DNA from: Paenibacillus massiliensis subsp. panacisoli DSM 21345
GTDB taxonomy: Bacteria; Bacillota; Bacilli; Paenibacillales; Paenibacillaceae
Assembly: GCF_000426545.1 (NCBI RefSeq)
Contig: NZ_AUFO01000001.1
Coordinates: forward strand, 1-64,000
DNA: 64,000 nt
Reading direction: 5' to 3'
Both the position numbers and the translations under genes were made by a program. The notes beneath the pieces were generated by a model. It did not search any database, was not told where the DNA came from, and was given only the letters and a program-made list of their open reading frames with translations. This document shows, one piece after another, positions 1 to 9,086 of the stretch (its first letter is position 1; the number at the start of each line of letters is the position of its first letter).

Positions 1-1
1 G

Positions 2-856
2 TTGTCCTATGCAATTGTCCAGGAGCCGAGCTCACAGAGCGGTCTGAATCTGGACTTGCAGGGAAGTATTTTAAACATAGGAGGGACTCCGACTCTCCCG
101 ACTACCTTCACGGTACGAGCAACAGATCCACAAGGACTGTATGCGGATGTGGAAGGCAAGCTGGACTTCGTGCCCGAGGCGCTAAGGTCTCATGGTGGGG
201 TGCAAGTAAGTGGTCCGTTGACTCAGGTTGATCTGAATGAGTACTTCGTGGATCGGGATAACGAGATGCTCTCTTTTGCCTTGGGCAATATAAGCCACCT
301 AAGTCAGTCGTTTACAGCATGGATTGAAGGAGATCAGTTGCTGTTGAGTGGTATGATCGTGCAACCGATGGAGATTCCCGTATCGGCCATTGATGAACGA
401 GGAAATACCGCATACAACAAAGTGGAATTAATCGGTGAGAACCAAACAGCAGTGACGTTAAGACAGACAACAATTTCCATTGACCCGAATGAGTACGTGC
501 CTTTAGTAGATCCCAATGAAGACATGCTTGTAGAAGATTCAAATGAAAATGTGTCTGTGGAAGAAGGGATTGTTGAAAATGGAGATACGTCATTGAATAC
601 GATCGTTCAGGAATCGGTCCCGCCAAGCGGCCAGCTCAGTCAGGTCGACCTTCAAGCCTATTTTATGCACGAGGGTTCTGAATACCATTCCTATACCCTT
701 GAGGACGATGCTAGCGGTGAAGCTAATGCCTGGATCGAGGAGAATGTTCTTTACATTTCTGGAGAGATGCCATCTTCACAGGTCGTTGCTATCAGGGTAG
801 AGGACGAGCAGGGAGTCTCGGAAGTCAAATATGTTCAACTACCTCAGACAGAGTGA
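2..856 (+). CDS. C-terminal part of a cadherin/Ig-like repeat surface protein (5' truncated by window)
   Basis: The frame is open from base 2, so the true start lies upstream; 284 codons are visible. Two segments begin alike, LTQVDLNEYF (residues 73-82) and LSQVDLQAYF (212-221). Each continues with an aromatic strand, an 'AWIE' strand and a closing DERG/EDEQG strand, the layout of cadherin- or Ig-like beta-sandwich repeats in Gram-positive exoproteins. Residues about 160-205 form an acidic Asp/Glu/Asn-rich linker. There is no LPXTG motif, SLH repeat or C-terminal membrane segment, so anchoring must depend on the missing part or the protein is released. The next gene starts 36 bases downstream with no terminator between, suggesting one transcript. 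The exact repeat family is an inference. Confidence 0.7.
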   Translation: MSYAIVQEPSSQSGLNLDLQGSILNIGGTPTLPTTFTVRATDPQGLYADVEGKLDFVPEALRSHGGVQVSGPLTQVDLNEYFVDRDNEMLSFALGNISHLSQSFTAWIEGDQLLLSGMIVQPMEIPVSAIDERGNTAYNKVELIGENQTAVTLRQTTISIDPNEYVPLVDPNEDMLVEDSNENVSVEEGIVENGDTSLNTIVQESVPPSGQLSQVDLQAYFMHEGSEYHSYTLEDDASGEANAWIEENVLYISGEMPSSQVVAIRVEDEQGVSEVKYVQLPQTE

Positions 857-892
857 ATTTCGTTGTAGAAACCGACTAGAAGGGACATAGCC

Positions 893-2338
893 ATGAATCA
901 AAGGCATAAGCAGATTTCAGACTTAATATTGCAGAAATCCTATGAAGCGGCAGAATTGATTGCAAAGCGGCATGTGCAGGAGTTCCCGCTTGACGGTCAA
1001 GGCTGGCTGCTGCTGGGAGAAGCATTAATGAACCAGGATCAAGGTCAAGCAGCACAACGACTGTTCGACCGGGCGTTATTTCTCGATCCGAAGGGGAAAT
1101 GGATGCCTTTTATGAAGCGTGAGATGGAGAACGTAAATCACAGTGAGGCAGTCAGCGAAGAGATTGAGCAGCTTCTATCCGTTCCCAGAGTTACTGTCTC
1201 TGCCGCAATCATCGTAAAGGATGAGGAACGCAGCATAAAGAGGTGCATTCAGAGCATTCTCCATGCGGTGGATGAAATCATAGTTGTGGATTCAGGTTCA
1301 ACAGATCAGACTTTATCCATCTTGAAGACCTTTCCGCAGGTCAAGGTGTTCACGCTGAAATGGAATGACAATTTTGCAGAGCTTCGCAATGAAGCTCTGC
1401 GGCATATCACATCGGATTGGGTATTTTGGCTCGATGCGGATGAATGGCTTCACGAGGAGGACAATGACCTTATTCGTCTTGCTGCAGGTCTTTATCACAA
1501 TATGGAGGCCTTGATTCCGGCATTGCAGCCTTGTCTCATGAATTATGTGAAAAGTGGACTTATTCAGGAATACTCTGTTCCGCGTTTTTTTCAGATGAAC
1601 AGAGGTATCTATTATAGCGGGCGTATACATGAGCAGATTGCTACAGAACAAGAAGGAATTTTCACCACGAATGTTCTGCACAAGCCGATTGGCATTCGGT
1701 TGTATCATGATGGGTATAAGCCAGAGATCAAGACCCAAAAAGACAAAGCGACCAGAAATATCAAGCTTTTAGAATTAATGACGGAGGAGGATCCCACGAA
1801 TCCAGGATGGTGGTATTTCCTTGGGAGAGAAACAATGGGCTCTGAGGATAACACAAGAGCAGTAGCCTATTTTGAGAAGGCTATTGAACTAGGGAAGTCC
1901 TATCGACAATTTGGACGTATCGCAGAGATTTATATGTTGCAAGGTAAGATTCATAGATCCCGGAACCAGCTGGAGCTGGCTGAAGAGTTCTTCATGAAAG
2001 CTTTGGCCGTTCATCCGGACTATCCTGACGCTCATTTTCAACTAGCTCATATCTCGACGCTCAAAGCCCAGCAGCTATTGGCTGATGCCTTGAAGCATGT
2101 ACAAGAAGCTGCGAGTGGCTTCCATACCTATCGTGGTGCGGTTGCTCCAGATCAGGATATCCATTTATGGAAGGCTGACGCTTTACGATCCGATATTCTA
2201 GTGCTTAATGGTCATTTTGCAGAAGGCGCAGCCATACTACAGGGGGTGAAGGCTAAGGCTCCTCATGCTGGCAACATAGATAGAAAACTTGAATTCATGA
2301 AACAGCAAACACAGCGAGTACAGCAATTATTTCAGTGA
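893..2338 (+). CDS. Family 2 glycosyltransferase with N- and C-terminal TPR repeats (SunS-like)
   Basis: 481 residues, probably cytoplasmic. Residues about 1-80 look like two TPR units. Residues about 100-320 are a GT-A glycosyltransferase domain with the opening AAIIVKDEERSIKRCI, then IIVVDSGSTDQT for nucleotide-sugar binding, and the metal-binding DAD at residues 181-183 (FWLDADEWL). Residues about 300-470 return to TPR-like helices. This GT2-plus-TPR layout is that of SunS, which glycosylates cysteine in sublancin, and of many uncharacterised Bacillales enzymes. The ATG at 893 follows the AAGGGACATAG stretch. The stop codon is 36 bases before the preferred FecR start. The neighbours are exported proteins, so a role in glycosylating surface proteins or polysaccharide is plausible but inferred. 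Confidence 0.85.
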   Translation: MNQRHKQISDLILQKSYEAAELIAKRHVQEFPLDGQGWLLLGEALMNQDQGQAAQRLFDRALFLDPKGKWMPFMKREMENVNHSEAVSEEIEQLLSVPRVTVSAAIIVKDEERSIKRCIQSILHAVDEIIVVDSGSTDQTLSILKTFPQVKVFTLKWNDNFAELRNEALRHITSDWVFWLDADEWLHEEDNDLIRLAAGLYHNMEALIPALQPCLMNYVKSGLIQEYSVPRFFQMNRGIYYSGRIHEQIATEQEGIFTTNVLHKPIGIRLYHDGYKPEIKTQKDKATRNIKLLELMTEEDPTNPGWWYFLGRETMGSEDNTRAVAYFEKAIELGKSYRQFGRIAEIYMLQGKIHRSRNQLELAEEFFMKALAVHPDYPDAHFQLAHISTLKAQQLLADALKHVQEAASGFHTYRGAVAPDQDIHLWKADALRSDILVLNGHFAEGAAILQGVKAKAPHAGNIDRKLEFMKQQTQRVQQLFQ

Positions 2339-2376
2339 GTCTAACACGCTCCTATGTGAAAAAGAGGGATATTCTA

Positions 2377-4185
2377 ATGATCAAAATACCTCGTGTTTTA
2401 ATACTCTTCCTGGTCATATCAGTCTTGATAACAGGCTCCTATGGCGTGAGCGCAGCGGCATTTGAGAGCGGAGGTGCTTATCTTACTTCTGTGAAAGGTG
2501 AAGTAAGTGTGACCAAAGCAGGAGGAGCCCAAGCCATTCCAGCCTTTGACAATATGAGACTATCCCAGGGAGATCAGATTATTACGGGTGACAATGGGAG
2601 TGCTACGATCAAGGTCAAGCAACCGGAATCAGAAAGAACGCTGGGCCACAATTCGAATGCAACCATCACCAAGCTTAGCCAGAGTGCGTCTGGTAATACT
2701 TTTTCAATCAAGCTCTGGAATGGATCGATGTGGAGCTCTGTGGCTGCTTTAGGTGGAGCCGATCAGGACACCATTGAGATACCAGGATCCACACTTCGTG
2801 TCAAGGGAACTCAATTTTATGTTGGTATTCAGTCCGATGGTACATTATCGGTGTTTGTGGCCTCAGGTCTTGTCGCTGCAAGCTTCAATAATGATCTATC
2901 TCCAGCTGCACCTGTTCTAATAGCACCGACACAGCAGCTGAATGTTAATGCCCTGTCTCTGCCTGCGCAGCTACAGGATGCCGTATCTGTAGTGGATGTA
3001 ACGAAGCTCGCCAATCAGGCGGATCCTGTTGTCCTACAAGCCATGATCAGCAGTGCTGCTGCTATTACTTCAGAGAATGACGAGCTGAGATTACAATTGC
3101 AGCGTTCTTTGGGAGAACAAGTTAAACCAGCACTTCAACGCGGCGGTATTTCATCTGACATCAGTATTAAGGGACAAGAAGATCTTGATGCTTACTTGAT
3201 GAATATCAATAACCTGGTATCCAATATTGCCTCTGAAGCTGTCCGTCTTGGCAAGATTCAATCGAACGCGATGAATGAGATTCTTAATCAGGTCAATCGA
3301 GAAATCCCGAATGTAGATCAGAAGGTTCGCTTGAATCCTATTCAATCCATCAATCCGCTGGGAGGTGTGGATCCAGGTGTTGCTCAGCAAAAAGAGCAGG
3401 AGTTATTGCGCTTGGAGGCCTTCCGGAAAGAAGAGGAACAGAAGCAGTTGCGTCTTCAGTCTGAAATCAAAGCCAAACTGGGCGAAACGATGCAGCAGCT
3501 GCTAAACATCCAACAAGAGCTTAATGCGGCTAATCAGTCAATTCTTGAGCAACTTCAGAGTGAGGCGGAAAAAATGTATATTTCTCAGTTATCGCCAGAT
3601 CAACTTGCGAGCTATCAACAGAACAAGCAGCAGCTGAAGAACGAAAGCTCAAGTTCCCCGAGCACACAGAACGCGAATACGAACACGAACACAACAGCAC
3701 CTGCTATACCAGATCGTTCTAATTCCCGGGTTACTCCCGGTATCACTTTGGTTCAAGACAAAACAGCACAGGGCTTCAACCTGTCCATTCACTTCAAGCG
3801 TTTTACGGGCTCAAATGCTTTTTACGGAACAGAGTTTCACTTTGTCAGTGACAATAACCTGGAAGTTATGAATCCAGACAATCGTTTCTTGAATGAATCC
3901 TATTTTGCGTCCACTAATAGTGTGGACCTCGTTAAAAGCCAAATGGGAACAGTAGGTAGCTCTGCAGCGACCAAGAAGGAGATCATTTATGCAGCAACCC
4001 AGTTCGGAAATGCCTCCAACATCACAATTTCGGATGGAGTGCTGGCTACGATACCTTTCTCTGTGACTGGAGATGGGACGCTCAAGCTGTCCTATGTGAA
4101 GATTGTAGATAAGACTGGGAAGGTTATTTTGGAGTTAACTGATCCTAATCCCGGATTGCCTCCAGTCCTTACTTTCACGAAGTAA
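2377..4185 (+). CDS. Secreted FecR-domain protein with coiled coil and cohesin-like C-terminus
   Basis: I chose the ATG at 2377 (602 residues) over the upstream in-frame GTG at 2335, because AGAGGGA lies just before it and it gives a clean signal peptide (residues about 1-28, cleavage near VSAAA). Residues about 35-150 form a FecR domain (GEVSVTKAGG ... QGDQIITGDNGSATIK ... GSTLRVKGTQFYV). Residues about 340-425 are a charged Gln/Glu/Leu-rich coiled coil. A Ser/Asn/Thr linker follows, then a beta-rich segment (about 460-600) resembling a cohesin fold. Here FecR is probably an extracellular structural module, since no TonB receptor or iron ECF sigma gene is nearby. It lies in an apparent operon with the upstream glycosyltransferase and the NHL protein 46 bases downstream. 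Confidence 0.75.
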   Translation: MIKIPRVLILFLVISVLITGSYGVSAAAFESGGAYLTSVKGEVSVTKAGGAQAIPAFDNMRLSQGDQIITGDNGSATIKVKQPESERTLGHNSNATITKLSQSASGNTFSIKLWNGSMWSSVAALGGADQDTIEIPGSTLRVKGTQFYVGIQSDGTLSVFVASGLVAASFNNDLSPAAPVLIAPTQQLNVNALSLPAQLQDAVSVVDVTKLANQADPVVLQAMISSAAAITSENDELRLQLQRSLGEQVKPALQRGGISSDISIKGQEDLDAYLMNINNLVSNIASEAVRLGKIQSNAMNEILNQVNREIPNVDQKVRLNPIQSINPLGGVDPGVAQQKEQELLRLEAFRKEEEQKQLRLQSEIKAKLGETMQQLLNIQQELNAANQSILEQLQSEAEKMYISQLSPDQLASYQQNKQQLKNESSSSPSTQNANTNTNTTAPAIPDRSNSRVTPGITLVQDKTAQGFNLSIHFKRFTGSNAFYGTEFHFVSDNNLEVMNPDNRFLNESYFASTNSVDLVKSQMGTVGSSAATKKEIIYAATQFGNASNITISDGVLATIPFSVTGDGTLKLSYVKIVDKTGKVILELTDPNPGLPPVLTFTK

Positions 4186-4231
4186 ATGACCTAATCCCAT
4201 ATTTCAGAAAATCAGCTCACAAGGAGTATCT

Positions 4232-5839
4232 ATGAACTTATTACGAAGAACAGCTCTTGCATTCACGGCTTCTACTCTTGCTTTTAGCTTGAATGTCGTA
4301 CAAGCAGATGATGTTACTCCACCATCCAATGCTAATAACAGCATGATGGATCAGACTAATATAAGTGCCGGTAACGGAATGTATGGTGAGCAGGAAGGGG
4401 TTGCTTTGGCAGCTTCCTTCAGGAAACCGACAGGCTTAGTGATTGGTGCGAGTGACGATTTGTATATTTCTGACACTGGCAATCATAAGATTCGCAGACT
4501 GAGCTCGGGTACTGTCAGTACCTATGCAGGTCCTTCATCCTCTGTGCTCAGAGATGCTGGAGGACAACCCTTGGGTGCTCTCCTGAATGGTAACAAGGCA
4601 AGCGCCCTGTTCAATGCTCCTGCGGCATTAGCTTATGGCTCTGATAAAAGCATTTACGTGGCAGACAGTGGTAACAACGCTATCCGTAAAATCGCTCCTT
4701 CGGGAGCGGTTGTTACGATTGCTGGAAATGGCAAAATCGGTGCGAGCGATGGTAAAGGCACTGAGGCTACCTTTTATCACCCGCAGGGCATTGCCGTAAC
4801 CAACAGTGGCGTTATCTATGTAGCAGACACACTCAATCATGTCATTCGCAAAATTACGCCCGATGGGACCACATCTACGCTGACAGCTGCATCAGACAGG
4901 GTTGTTGAGCATCATCCAGGACTTGTACTTGCAGCGGGGGATTACAAGGACGGTCCGATTAAGCAGGCGCTATTTAATGAGCCTACAGGGCTTGTGCTTG
5001 ATCCTAAAGGGAATTTATATGTCAGCGATTCGGGGAATCAGCGGATTCGTTATATTGATTTTGCTACCGGCCAGGTGACAACCATTGCAGGTGATCCTAC
5101 ACCCGGGGGTATGTCCGTCTATGGCAAGAATGCCTTATATGCAACGGGGAGTTACAAGGATGGAGCAGCTCATGCTGCGGCCTTTTATTTTCCGAAAGGC
5201 ATCGCTCTGGATGAGTCAGGAGGCCTTCTTATCGCAGATTCTCTCAATCATGTCGTAAGATATCTCAACAATGGACATGTCACAACGATAGCGGGTAGCC
5301 AGGCTGGAGAGGCCGGATTGCAGAATGGTCAGGGGCGCACCGTATTTTTTAACACCCCACAGGATGTAGCAGTGGCATCTGATGGAACCATCTATGTGGC
5401 TGACCCAGGCGATAACATCATTAGGAAAATAGCGTCTACTACGTTGCCGGTAGCTGTCAGCGACCGTCCGTCCGGCATTAAGGTCATCCTTGGACAAGAG
5501 CAGATCAAGTTTGACGCACCTCCAGAGCTCACCGGCGGAAGCGTGATGGTGCCTATCCGGCAAATTGCCGAGACGCTTGGATACGAAACTAGATTTTCGT
5601 CGGATGGTCGCACTGTGAGCTTAGCGAAGGATAACCGTGCTATCCAGCTTAATCTTGGTTCCAAAAGCTATACACTTAAAGAGGCTAGTGGAGTAGAGAC
5701 AGTTGGAGCATTGAATGCAGCACCTTATGTGAACAAGAACAGAGCTTATGTTCCTCTTCGTTTTTTGGCAGAACAGCTTGGAATAGACGTGAAGTGGTCT
5801 CCAGAGACCCAAACGGTCATGCTCGATAGCAATGAATAA
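4232..5839 (+). CDS. Secreted NHL-repeat protein with C-terminal stalk (copper amine oxidase N-like) domain
   Basis: 535 residues with a signal peptide (about 1-25, ending near VVQADD). Residues about 45-395 contain six or so NHL blades with the recurring pattern 'G(I/L)AV...G.(I/L)YVADS.N..IRKI' and intervening 'TIAG' strands, predicting a beta-propeller. Residues about 410-534 match the stalk module common in Paenibacillus surface proteins: VMVPIRQIAETLGYETRFS followed by AYVPLRFLAEQLGIDVKW. No catalytic residues are recognised, so it is probably a binding or scaffolding exoprotein. The ATG at 4232 is preceded by CAAGGAGTATCT. It is the last gene of the surface cluster, with a terminator directly behind. 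Confidence 0.85.
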   Translation: MNLLRRTALAFTASTLAFSLNVVQADDVTPPSNANNSMMDQTNISAGNGMYGEQEGVALAASFRKPTGLVIGASDDLYISDTGNHKIRRLSSGTVSTYAGPSSSVLRDAGGQPLGALLNGNKASALFNAPAALAYGSDKSIYVADSGNNAIRKIAPSGAVVTIAGNGKIGASDGKGTEATFYHPQGIAVTNSGVIYVADTLNHVIRKITPDGTTSTLTAASDRVVEHHPGLVLAAGDYKDGPIKQALFNEPTGLVLDPKGNLYVSDSGNQRIRYIDFATGQVTTIAGDPTPGGMSVYGKNALYATGSYKDGAAHAAAFYFPKGIALDESGGLLIADSLNHVVRYLNNGHVTTIAGSQAGEAGLQNGQGRTVFFNTPQDVAVASDGTIYVADPGDNIIRKIASTTLPVAVSDRPSGIKVILGQEQIKFDAPPELTGGSVMVPIRQIAETLGYETRFSSDGRTVSLAKDNRAIQLNLGSKSYTLKEASGVETVGALNAAPYVNKNRAYVPLRFLAEQLGIDVKWSPETQTVMLDSNE

Positions 5840-5856
5840 CTGGACTGTATTATGTA

Positions 5857-5891
5857 AAAGAGGGCGACGAGTTAACTTCGTTGCTCTCTTT
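5857..5891 (+). terminator. Rho-independent terminator of the surface-protein cluster
   Basis: The arms AAGAGGGCGACGA and TTCGTTGCTCTCTT flank a GTTAAC loop, 18 bases after the NHL gene stop. The U-tract is short, so the reverse AraC gene could also use it. Confidence 0.75.
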
Positions 5892-5958
5892 GCTGTCCTC
5901 ATTTTGGTCTAATATTCTTTTTTCAGAGACGATGAGTTCTAATGGCTTCAACCAGCAA

Positions 5959-6804
5959 TCAGGGCCTACAGCTCGCTCTAAATTGCTCTGGTGTCATATG
6001 AACAACTTTCCTGAAGCATTGAATAAAGTAGCTGCTCTGTGAGAAGCCAGAAGCGATAGCGATATCCTTAATCGTCTTATTCGTAGAGACCAGTAGCTGC
6101 TTCGCGTGCAGAATTCGGGACTCAAGTATATATGCCGTGACTGTCTTACCCATGAACTGATGGAACTTGCGGCTAAAGTAAGGGACACTGTAGCCTGTGA
6201 ATTCGGCCATGTCAGCAACCGATAACGACTGAGTGCAGTGGGCTCGAATATAGTCGGCTGTGGCGTGGATACTGGGAATGGCCGGATCTCGGGGGAATGA
6301 AAGCGGCGACGCGTCTTTGATAATGTGCAATAACAGCTCATAGAGTGCGACAGAGGTACGAATCTCCCGGTCAAGGTCAAATGCTCTGCCTAGCTGCAAC
6401 AGCTCCTCCATACGCTGATTCACCGCCGAGATATCCTTCAGCTCGAACAGCCATACCTCTCCAAGCCCGCGTGACCCCAGCAGTGCTTCCATACCATGCG
6501 CGGCAAAGTGAATCCACCGTATATCCCAGGGATCTTGAGGGTCTGCCTCGTAGTGCTGCGGAAGGCCAGGGCCGTATAAGAATCCGGTTCTTGCAGCGAG
6601 CTTGAAGCGTGTGCCAGACCAGGTCACATAGCCGCATCCGTTAAGAATAAAGTGAAGATTGTACAGTTGATTCAGCTTCAAGTCATTCGTCCGGGGCAAG
6701 CGCTGAACCGCATGCGTCGGATCGTCCTTATACCCGCCAATGAAGTCTGGATAACAGATGTAATGCTGCATGGAAGGGGGTGGAAAGAATAGATGCTCCC
6801 TCAT
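5959..6804 (-). CDS. AraC-family transcriptional regulator
   Basis: 281 residues. The N-terminal half is a cupin-like ligand domain (residues about 25-150, with the 'LHFILNGCGYVTW' strand pair). Residues about 180-278 are the double helix-turn-helix of AraC/XylS proteins, with SVADMAEFTGYSVPYFSRKF as the first and IKDIAIASGFSQSSYF as the second. The start is preceded on the reverse strand by GAGGTACTCATC. It is divergent from a GH42 beta-galactosidase across 170 bases, so it most likely controls that gene in response to a sugar. The ligand cannot be told from the sequence. Confidence 0.9.
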   Translation of the reverse strand: MREHLFFPPPSMQHYICYPDFIGGYKDDPTHAVQRLPRTNDLKLNQLYNLHFILNGCGYVTWSGTRFKLAARTGFLYGPGLPQHYEADPQDPWDIRWIHFAAHGMEALLGSRGLGEVWLFELKDISAVNQRMEELLQLGRAFDLDREIRTSVALYELLLHIIKDASPLSFPRDPAIPSIHATADYIRAHCTQSLSVADMAEFTGYSVPYFSRKFHQFMGKTVTAYILESRILHAKQLLVSTNKTIKDIAIASGFSQSSYFIQCFRKVVHMTPEQFRASCRP

Positions 6805-6916
6805 GATGAGTACCTCGAAATGAGAAATTATTGTTATGAACTCTGCTAATTATATCATTTTATCTGGGAAATGCTCTTTATAAATCGCAAAAAAATGATA
6901 TCAAGGCAAAAAGTCA

Positions 6917-6931
6917 TTATATACGCTTACA
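6917..6931 (+). promoter_or_regulatory. Degenerate catabolite-responsive (cre-like) element before GH42
   Basis: TTATATACGCTTACA matches the CcpA consensus WTGNAANCGNWNNCW except at two positions. It sits in the divergent araC/GH42 gap, 48 bases before the GTG start. It could equally be part of the AraC operator. Confidence 0.3.
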
Positions 6932-6978
6932 ATGAATCATTTTAAAATGGTAGCATCAGAAGAACGGAGGGAATGTTC

Positions 6979-9045
6979 GTGACTAAATCCATTCAATTAG
7001 ATGCTTTGCAATTAGGAGTCTGCTACTATCCGGAGCATTGGTCCGAAGAGCTGTGGGAGGATGATTTTCAGCGAATGAGGAGCATGAATATTTCATATAT
7101 TCGCATTGCTGAATTTGCATGGGCCATCTTGGAACCCGAGGAGGGACGATTTCAATTTGAGCTCTTCGACAAGGTACTGGATTTGGCCCATCAGTACGAA
7201 CTGAAAGTCATTATGGGCACACCTACAGCGACACCACCAGCTTGGCTGACGCACAGGTATCCAGAAGTGCTGAACGCAACGGCTGAGGGTGTTCCCTATC
7301 AGCACGGAATGCGCCGTCACTATAATTACAGCAGTGCGAAATATCGGGAGCTGTGCGCCCGAATTACCCGTGAGATGGCTAACCATTATAAGGATCATCC
7401 GGCCATCGTAGGCTGGCAGATCGACAATGAGTTCAACTGTGAAATAAATGTGTTCTATTCTGAAGCAGACCATGTAGCATTTCGAGCTTGGGTGAAGGAG
7501 AAATATGGAACGCTGGAGGCCCTTAATCATGCCTGGGGAACCGTCGTATGGAGTCAGACCTACAGTGCTTGGGAGCAAGTATATTTGCCGCGTAAAACGA
7601 CGGCTGACTCGCCTAATCCACATCATACGCTGGATGAGAAGCGGTTCATTTCCCATAATGCGATTACATTTGCTCAGATCCAGGCAGATATCATTCGGGA
7701 GCTCGCTCCGCAGCACTGGATTACGACCAATGGTATGTTTGGACATCTGGACAGTCATGCACTGACCGAGTCCATGCTGGATTTCTTCTCTTATGATTCC
7801 TATCCTCAATTCTCTACGATCTTCCCGGGGCAGGAGGATAAGCCACTACTTGACCGGAAATGGAGCCTGAATCTAAGCGCTGTGCGGGACATATCGGGTA
7901 ACTTCTGCATTATGGAGCAGCAGGCTGGTCCTGGAGGATGGGTGAACCGGATTGATATGCCGTCCCCTCGACCTGGTCAATTACGGCTATGGACATATCA
8001 GTCGGTACTGCATGGGGCTGATCTTGTTCTGTATTTCCGCTGGCGTACAGCGACCGTAGGGACAGAAATCTACTGGCATGGTCTGAATGACTACCACAAC
8101 AGGCCTAACCGTCGCGTCTTGGAGGCTACTCAGGTAGGCCAAGAATTCGGAACGATCGGCCACGAGCTTGCAGGTACGAAATATATGGCTGATGTAGCGA
8201 TTTTGCGGGATTATGATAATGAGTGGGACGGAGAATTCGATGTCTGGCATGGTCCTCTTACAGCCCGTAGTGTCAACGCCTGGTACAAGCAGCTCCAGTA
8301 CCGGCATATTCCGGTAGATGTGGTCTACTTACGGGATCAAGACCTGACTGCATTACAGAAATATAGACTGCTGATCTATCCGCATGCGGCGATTATGACC
8401 GATGAGGCTGCGGAGCTATTGGAGAAGTATGTAGCAGGGGGAGGTACAGTTATCTTCGGTGCCCGAACCGGGTACAAAAATAAGCATGGTCATGCTCGTA
8501 TGCAGCCGCTCCCGGGACCTGTAGCCGCTTTGTGCGGAATATCCGTGAATGATTTTACACTGATTAAGGGCACGGTGCAGCCCCCGGTATTAAAGTGGGA
8601 GGGCGATGACCCTTCCCGGGATACCGTTGCCGAAGCCTTTAATGACATTTTGCAGCTAGAAGACCCAAACGTAGAGGTCGTGGCTACCTATGCTTCAGAT
8701 TACTATGCAGGTAGCCCGGCTATGACGAAGCGTATACATGGGCGTGGAGCTGCTTGGTATTACGGAGCGGCATTTAACGAAGCTGTTGTGGATACGCTGA
8801 TAGATAGGCTGGAGCTGACCTCGCCGGTGGCACAATGGCTTGAGGTGCCGGAGCAAGTGGAGATAGGCATTCGCGAAGGGAAGGATGTGCGATACGTATT
8901 TCTTCTCAATTACGGGTCTGATTCCGTAGAAGTTGTACTACATGAGCCTCGCAGGGAGCTACTCACTGGAGAGAACATTAGTGGACGAGTGCACCTTCCG
9001 GCTTATGGCGTGATGATCATGGAGTGGCCCTGTGTGATAGAATAA
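6979..9045 (+). CDS. GH42 beta-galactosidase
   Basis: About 688 residues. The GTG at 6979 is preferred because GGAGGG (6966-6971) lies 7 bases upstream; the ATG at 6973 would leave only one base. Hallmarks of family GH42 are LGVCYYPEHW at the start of the TIM barrel, the acid/base Glu151 in QIDNEFNCE, and the nucleophile Glu313 in IMEQQAGPGGW. A class-I-glutaminase-like trimerisation domain (about 395-600) and a small C-terminal beta domain follow. The enzyme removes terminal beta-galactose from oligosaccharides. No signal peptide is visible, so it is probably cytoplasmic and works on imported oligosaccharides, although no transporter is adjacent. Natural substrates of this family include galactan and arabinogalactan fragments; the one used here is unknown. 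Confidence 0.93.
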   Translation: MTKSIQLDALQLGVCYYPEHWSEELWEDDFQRMRSMNISYIRIAEFAWAILEPEEGRFQFELFDKVLDLAHQYELKVIMGTPTATPPAWLTHRYPEVLNATAEGVPYQHGMRRHYNYSSAKYRELCARITREMANHYKDHPAIVGWQIDNEFNCEINVFYSEADHVAFRAWVKEKYGTLEALNHAWGTVVWSQTYSAWEQVYLPRKTTADSPNPHHTLDEKRFISHNAITFAQIQADIIRELAPQHWITTNGMFGHLDSHALTESMLDFFSYDSYPQFSTIFPGQEDKPLLDRKWSLNLSAVRDISGNFCIMEQQAGPGGWVNRIDMPSPRPGQLRLWTYQSVLHGADLVLYFRWRTATVGTEIYWHGLNDYHNRPNRRVLEATQVGQEFGTIGHELAGTKYMADVAILRDYDNEWDGEFDVWHGPLTARSVNAWYKQLQYRHIPVDVVYLRDQDLTALQKYRLLIYPHAAIMTDEAAELLEKYVAGGGTVIFGARTGYKNKHGHARMQPLPGPVAALCGISVNDFTLIKGTVQPPVLKWEGDDPSRDTVAEAFNDILQLEDPNVEVVATYASDYYAGSPAMTKRIHGRGAAWYYGAAFNEAVVDTLIDRLELTSPVAQWLEVPEQVEIGIREGKDVRYVFLLNYGSDSVEVVLHEPRRELLTGENISGRVHLPAYGVMIMEWPCVIE

Positions 9046-9086
9046 TTAAGAATAGGCTAGACCTTGGAGTACGGGGGAGTAAGACA

